This document shows, in pieces, positions 60,712 to 64,000 of a stretch of DNA of 64,000 nucleotides; the first letter of the stretch is position 1; every line of letters begins with the position of its first letter. This DNA comes from JAISGQ01 sp045604155 (GTDB lineage Bacteria > Bacillota > Clostridia > Oscillospirales > Acutalibacteraceae). The translations under genes were made by a program, and so were the position numbers. The stretch is taken from NCBI GenBank assembly GCA_045604155.1, contig JAZUNN010000030.1, positions 3,202 to 67,201 on the forward strand, given 5' to 3'. The notes under the pieces are model-generated. The model worked only from the letters and a program-made list of their open reading frames with translations, had not been told where the DNA came from and did not search any database.

Positions 60712-61281
60712 ATGAGTATAATAAACTTTGTCTGCAGTGATACAAAGAAAGAAGACCTGAAAAACAGCGTTTGGGAGCTTATCCGTGAGCACTACCTCAG
60801 CACCGTATTCCCCAACTCAAACTGCAAATTCACCTACGAGGGCAAGGACGTCTACCGTCCCCGCATGGAGGAGCTTATGCAAAACGGTCTGTGCACCATT
60901 GAGGAAACAGGCGACGGTATAACCGTTGAGTTTGATTCCACCGAGGACGCAGGCGATTCCATTGCAGAATCAGTTTACGGCACTGATATGGGCTATTCCG
61001 ATCAGGGTCTTACCTATCTTTTCCCGCTGTTCAAGAAGATTGCGGAGAAGTTCTCTGACATCTGCTTCGATGCAGACACCGAATGTATTGATAAGTGGGC
61101 AGAATCATATAACCACTTCGCCTATGACGGAAGTGTGCTGACAGTTGACGGCATCGACGTAAAGAAATACGATCTCGTCATGGCTAATATGTCCTTCGAT
61201 CCCGACCCTGAGAAGATAGCCGAAGCAACTGGACTTTCTCCCGATGAGGTTGCAGAGATCATGGAGACATTCTGCTCATAA
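60712..61281 (+). CDS. Uncharacterised acidic protein
   Basis: A 189-residue soluble, strongly acidic protein (many D and E). Segments include NSVWELIREHYLSTVFPNSN near 20, GITVEFDSTEDAGDSIAESV near 70, a central aromatic SYNHFAYDGSVLTVDGIDVK, and a helical C-terminus EKIAEATGLSPDEVAEIMET. No catalytic motif, membrane segment or signal is seen. It starts 6 bases after GAAAGGA. I do not recognise the family. Confidence 0.6.
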   Translation: MSIINFVCSDTKKEDLKNSVWELIREHYLSTVFPNSNCKFTYEGKDVYRPRMEELMQNGLCTIEETGDGITVEFDSTEDAGDSIAESVYGTDMGYSDQGLTYLFPLFKKIAEKFSDICFDADTECIDKWAESYNHFAYDGSVLTVDGIDVKKYDLVMANMSFDPDPEKIAEATGLSPDEVAEIMETFCS

Positions 61282-61290
61282 ACATACCAA

Positions 61291-61550
61291 CCGTAGGGGA
61301 CGGCGATTTCGACGTCCCGTTTTGCGTTCCTGTTAAATCCAATCCCAACCGTAGGGGGCGATGCCCACATCGTCCCGTGAAAACCCAAATATTACGCAAA
61401 TACGAAACGGACGACCAATGTGAGAACGCTTGCGTTCTCAACGTCCCCTACGATGATAAATCCAAATTCCACCGTAGGGGAGGGCCTCTGCGCCCTCCCG
61501 TTTTGCGTTTCCGTTAAATCACGGACAGCCGCAGAGGGCTGTCCCTACAG
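61291..61550. repeat. Cluster of five REP-like CCGTAGGGG repeats
   Basis: Units of about 30 bp share the ends CCGTAGGGG and (C/T)CCCGT and each forms a small hairpin: 61291-61320, 61349-61378, inverted 61406-61453, 61472-61501 and inverted 61521-61550. Direct units are followed by TTTTGCGTT(C/T)C(T/C)GTTAAATC, which is also part of the repeat. They resemble the interspersed intergenic palindromes common in Ruminococcaceae genomes. No gene is in this stretch. Confidence 0.8.
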
Positions 61551-61580
61551 TAATAAAATCCCATTACCCTCAACACAAAA

Positions 61581-61608
61581 ACACCCCTGAGCGAAAGCTC
61601 AGGGGTGT
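61581..61608. terminator. Strong terminator hairpin
   Basis: ACACCCCTGAGC, loop GAAA, GCTCAGGGGTGT. On the minus strand it follows the remnant frame ending at 61644, so it is probably that gene's own terminator. Confidence 0.85.
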
Positions 61609-61643
61609 AATGCTTTATTTCGTAATCTTAATAAGAAATAATC

Positions 61644-61793
61644 TTACTTAAGGCCCTCAGAAACTGCAACAGCGCAAGCAACGGTAGCACCGACCATGGG
61701 GTTGTTACCCATACAAACCCTACATTTCAATTCATCCCAATTTGTATGAATATGCTTCAAAAAGTACCGTGATAAGCCAATTTTTCTAAATGG
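61644..61793 (-). pseudogene. Start-less 3' gene end, candidate attachment-site remnant
   Basis: On the minus strand an open frame without a start reads ... RYFLKHIHTNWDELKCRV and then CMGNNPMVGATVACAVAVSE before TAA. The C-terminal glycine/alanine-rich part looks like the conserved end of a real protein, followed by a terminator. It is cut off by a stop at 61794. It lies next to the integrase gene, where elements of this kind often preserve the 3' end of a target gene. Which gene it belongs to is not recognised. Confidence 0.45.
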
Positions 61794-61820
61794 TTAAAAT
61801 GAATCTGATTCAATTTGTAT
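61738..61820. repeat. Direct repeats near the integrase, possible arm sites
   Basis: CAATTTGTAT occurs at 61738-61747 and 61811-61820, 73 bases apart, in the gap between the remnant gene end and the integrase. Tyrosine recombinases often bind short direct repeats like these next to the crossover site. The match is only 10 bases long, so chance is possible in AT-rich DNA. Confidence 0.35.
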
Positions 61821-61934
61821 CTATTCGTTTTAATCTGTCATTGTGAAAATGTGGTTTTGTTGTGGCATTTTCCACACGATTATAATGTGTGCCGCTCGGT
61901 CGTTTAACCATACCGCTACACTGTTTAAAATAAA

Positions 61935-63248
61935 TCAATATCCAGTGTTATTAAATAGCTTATTAACGGCGGCTCTTCCTGTTTCTCTTGATAGATTACC
62001 AAGATGCACATATACCTCCTTCGTTATTTTGCTATCGCTGTGACCTAACCGCTCGGATATATATTTCTCACTTAGCCCCTCTTCATAAAGTATCGAAGCA
62101 TGGGTGTGCCGCAAATCGTGAAAAGAAAAATTCTCAAATATCATTTTGCGAATAACCGTTGAGGTGTGCTGCATAGTACGGCTTGTTATGTACGTTCCAT
62201 CATTGCGCACGCATACAAAATTTATGAGACTACCGATACCGTCACTGTTTATTGGATTTTCGGGGACGTTGGTTGTAGGTGTGTAACCTCCAAGGTTAAT
62301 AGGATACATGGTGTAGTAATTTGAATAATGTGCACCGTAGTATGTTCTCATCGTATCTTGACGTTCTTTTTCTCTTTTCAATAAATCGGTCATATTGTCG
62401 CTTATCTCAATTACCCGAACAGAGTTGTATTTCGGATTGGTAAAATACCAGTAACCATTGCCGCACTCTGCTTTTCCGTTAGAAAATAACTTGTCCGTCC
62501 TTGCTCGGGTCTCGTCCTGTTTCCACTGGACTTGTCTATTAACTGTTATGGTTTTGTTATCAAAATCAATATCTTCCCAAACCAAAGCAAAAGCCTCTCC
62601 AATACGCAAACCACATTCATAACCTAACCTGAGCGGTATATGACTTGGGTGTGTTTCTGGAAAGCGAGTAAGCATTTCGGCGATTTTTTCAGAGGGTATA
62701 CATACTCTTTCCATTATTCTTGTAGGCGTTTTTGGAGTTCTGTTTTTGGGTATCTTTATTCTGACCGCAGGAGAGGACACCAAGTAATGACGGTCTACAG
62801 CGTAGTTGAAGCATTTTGATAATATCCCGATGATTGAAGATAACGTATTTTGTGAGTAGCCTCTATCGTACATATCCAGTACAAAAGCCTGTAAATGCTC
62901 TTTTTTGATTGTTCTCAGTCTATAGCCGCCCAGTGCAGGCTTTATATGATTGTTAATTTTTTTCTGATAGTTTGAGATAGTTGTATGCTTTAGGTCAACT
63001 TTGCAATCATCATTTATCCATATGTCCAAGTAGTCCGAAAACGATATATCAGAGGGCTCAATAATTGTGCCGAAATTTTCGTATTGCTGTAGTGCAGTGT
63101 TGCCCGCTCGTTTTGCTTCTGCCTTTGTTTTGAATCCGCTTTTGGAGTGCCATGTCCTTTTATTATTGATTGGTGCAACTTCAAAACGGTACTCGTAGCT
63201 CTTCTGACCGTTTTTAAGCGTATGACTTCTTATACTCACATTCTTCAT
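61935..63248 (-). CDS. Tyrosine recombinase (integrase) of an integrative element
   Basis: A 437-residue integrase of the Tn916/phage type. N-terminal residues 1-60 form an arm-binding domain (SYEYRFEVAPINNKRTWHSK), 65-165 a SAM-like core-binding domain, and 175-430 the catalytic domain with Arg in GLRIGEAFALVWEDID near 212, HDLRHTHAS near 377 and the nucleophile Tyr in GHSDSKITKEVYVHL near 415. It integrates or excises the element by recombining attachment sites; the closest candidate site is just past its 3' end (61640-61820). The excisionase-like gene lies upstream in the same direction. Confidence 0.92.
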   Translation of the reverse strand: MKNVSIRSHTLKNGQKSYEYRFEVAPINNKRTWHSKSGFKTKAEAKRAGNTALQQYENFGTIIEPSDISFSDYLDIWINDDCKVDLKHTTISNYQKKINNHIKPALGGYRLRTIKKEHLQAFVLDMYDRGYSQNTLSSIIGILSKCFNYAVDRHYLVSSPAVRIKIPKNRTPKTPTRIMERVCIPSEKIAEMLTRFPETHPSHIPLRLGYECGLRIGEAFALVWEDIDFDNKTITVNRQVQWKQDETRARTDKLFSNGKAECGNGYWYFTNPKYNSVRVIEISDNMTDLLKREKERQDTMRTYYGAHYSNYYTMYPINLGGYTPTTNVPENPINSDGIGSLINFVCVRNDGTYITSRTMQHTSTVIRKMIFENFSFHDLRHTHASILYEEGLSEKYISERLGHSDSKITKEVYVHLGNLSRETGRAAVNKLFNNTGY

Positions 63249-63316
63249 TTATCAATCTACCGTCCCTGTCGTGTTCTTTATGAAAATTATAAATCATGTA
63301 AATATTGCTGAATACT

Positions 63317-63544
63317 TCAATTTAAGACGGTCTGAACCTTACGGATATTATTCATATCCTTAAAACTGCACCCTATATACTCGGAGACAAATCGGTCAAT
63401 CTCATAACTGGGAACTTTTAGCCCCCCTAAATCAAGAGCCGAAAGATGCCCATTGTTTATTAACTGATATACTTTATTTTTTCCAATGCCTAATAGCTTG
63501 CTTGTTTCTGTAACATTATATAGCTTTTTCTCTTCTTTTATCAT
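63317..63544 (-). CDS. Excisionase-like HTH_17 protein
   Basis: A 75-residue MerR-type winged-helix protein: KLYNVTETSKLLGIGKNKVY, then QLINNGHLSALDLGGLKVPS and EIDRFVSEYIG. This is the Xis/HTH_17 family that bends DNA to direct excision. It starts behind AGGGAGA and precedes the integrase by about 70 bases, so both are probably on one transcript. The last 15 residues are specific to this protein. Confidence 0.85.
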   Translation of the reverse strand: MIKEEKKLYNVTETSKLLGIGKNKVYQLINNGHLSALDLGGLKVPSYEIDRFVSEYIGCSFKDMNNIRKVQTVLN

Positions 63545-64000
63545 AAATCGTTCTCCCTAATTTCATCTTTCTTTCATGTTCTCTTTTTATCTCATAACTC
63601 CCCAAATTACTGAATCTTTGAAAAATAATATTCAAAAAACAGCATATCCATTTAAAATAAACCCGAATAACACGGAGAGATTGCAGGCTTAAAAGCCGTA
63701 TTTTTAACTGCTGAATACCGCATGAGACCGTACTTTAGTGCGCTAAAACATTAAAATTGACAACTTATATTAGAAATAATTATTTACTTGCAGATTGTTC
63801 CACTATGTACCCTTTTCTCCTGTCTTACCGCACTTTGTTTATCTGCAACTCAATTATCCAAATGTCTGAAATATATCCTCAGACATTTTCGATAGGTAAT
63901 TCTGTGCGTATTAGGCGTGTTTTACTTTCTATTGAAGAATGCGTATTTGTTTTCATTTCTTAACTCCTTTACATTCATTTTTTATATTTTCCTTTTTAAG
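63545..64000. other. Upstream region of the excision module
   Basis: About 455 bases with no large gene. On the minus strand it holds the small leader-like frame at 63879-63956 and an overlapping inverted repeat, and an AT-rich stretch at 63560-63680. The plus-strand frame 63757-63963 has no ribosome binding site and is not considered a gene. Confidence 0.45.
63879..63956 (-). CDS. Candidate 25-codon leader peptide
   Basis: ATG at 63956 is preceded by a strong AAAGGAG with 6 bases of spacing and followed by 25 codons (MKTNTHSSIESKTRLIRTEL...) to TGA. The stop codon lies in the first arm of a perfect 10-bp inverted repeat, AAATGTCTGA/TCAGACATTT (63860-63888). Translation of the peptide would therefore alter pairing downstream, as in leader-peptide attenuators of conjugative elements. 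That role is an inference; no composition bias for one amino acid is evident. Confidence 0.4.
   Translation of the reverse strand: MKTNTHSSIESKTRLIRTELPIENV

Noticed and set aside
63757..63963. Open frame of 68 codons on the plus strand near the right edge
   Set aside because: No binding site, no family resemblance, and it opposes the better supported leader frame on the minus strand.

Overview
The window looks like chromosome of a strictly anaerobic, low-to-medium GC Gram-positive bacterium of the Clostridia, most likely a Ruminococcus-like gut or rumen organism. The evidence is a Firmicutes-type (T7SSb) type VII secretion locus, an LPXTG-anchored giant adhesin with BspA-like leucine-rich repeats, SpoIIID-type helix-turn-helix fragments, strong A/G-rich ribosome binding sites, a full anaerobe oxygen-defence set (superoxide reductase, flavodiiron protein, rubredoxins), a glycoside hydrolase of family 43, and interspersed REP-like repeats. 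No rRNA, tRNA or CRISPR array was recognised.

Layout. 1-6.6 kb: minus-strand type VII secretion operon (EssC, EsaB, two WXG100 proteins, an EsaE/EspG-like protein, a small helical protein) running off the left edge. 6.6-11.3 kb: two nearly identical copies of a module made of a DUF4143-type ATPase gene, a terminator, and an antisense 43-codon SpoIIID-like HTH gene whose Shine-Dalgarno sits inside a 19-bp perfect hairpin; the copies flank a SWIM-zinc-finger gene pair. A third, decayed copy of only the HTH/hairpin part lies at 13.3 kb beside a degenerating thioredoxin operon. 11.4-15.3 kb: a MutS-like ATPase, broken thioredoxin, a thioredoxin-reductase-like flavoprotein and gene remnants. 15.3-30.7 kb: FHA-ABC exporter, a 3084-residue surface protein, an SH3/cysteine-peptidase-like wall protein, an XRE regulator and a cytidylate-kinase-like protein.

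30.7-38.7 kb: lipoprotein, NusG-II protein, dipeptidase, pantothenate kinase CoaX with an ECF S component (probably pantothenate supply), and a membrane Ser/Thr kinase with its PP2C phosphatase. 38.9-48.3 kb: GH43 enzyme; Crp/Fnr regulator divergent from a cluster of 2-hydroxyacid dehydrogenase, ferredoxin-like protein, four-domain flavodiiron-rubredoxin fusion, superoxide reductase and rubredoxin; a ZIP metal transporter; and a PadR-DUF1700-DUF4097 operon with a clear operator. 48.4-59.8 kb: putative glycosidase, YwaF-like membrane protein, ECF sigma/anti-sigma pair, small membrane proteins, Nudix hydrolase, HD-GYP-like protein, and a PmbA/TldD pair. 60-64 kb: XRE regulator behind a 17-bp palindrome, an uncharacterised acidic protein, a cluster of REP-like repeats, and the end of an integrative element (tyrosine recombinase, excisionase-like protein) that continues past the right edge.

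The most unusual signal is the repeated ATPase / hairpin-gated mini-SpoIIID module at 6.7-13.5 kb. The remainder is mostly recognisable families, several with odd features such as Cys-rich tails, missing catalytic residues and fused domains.
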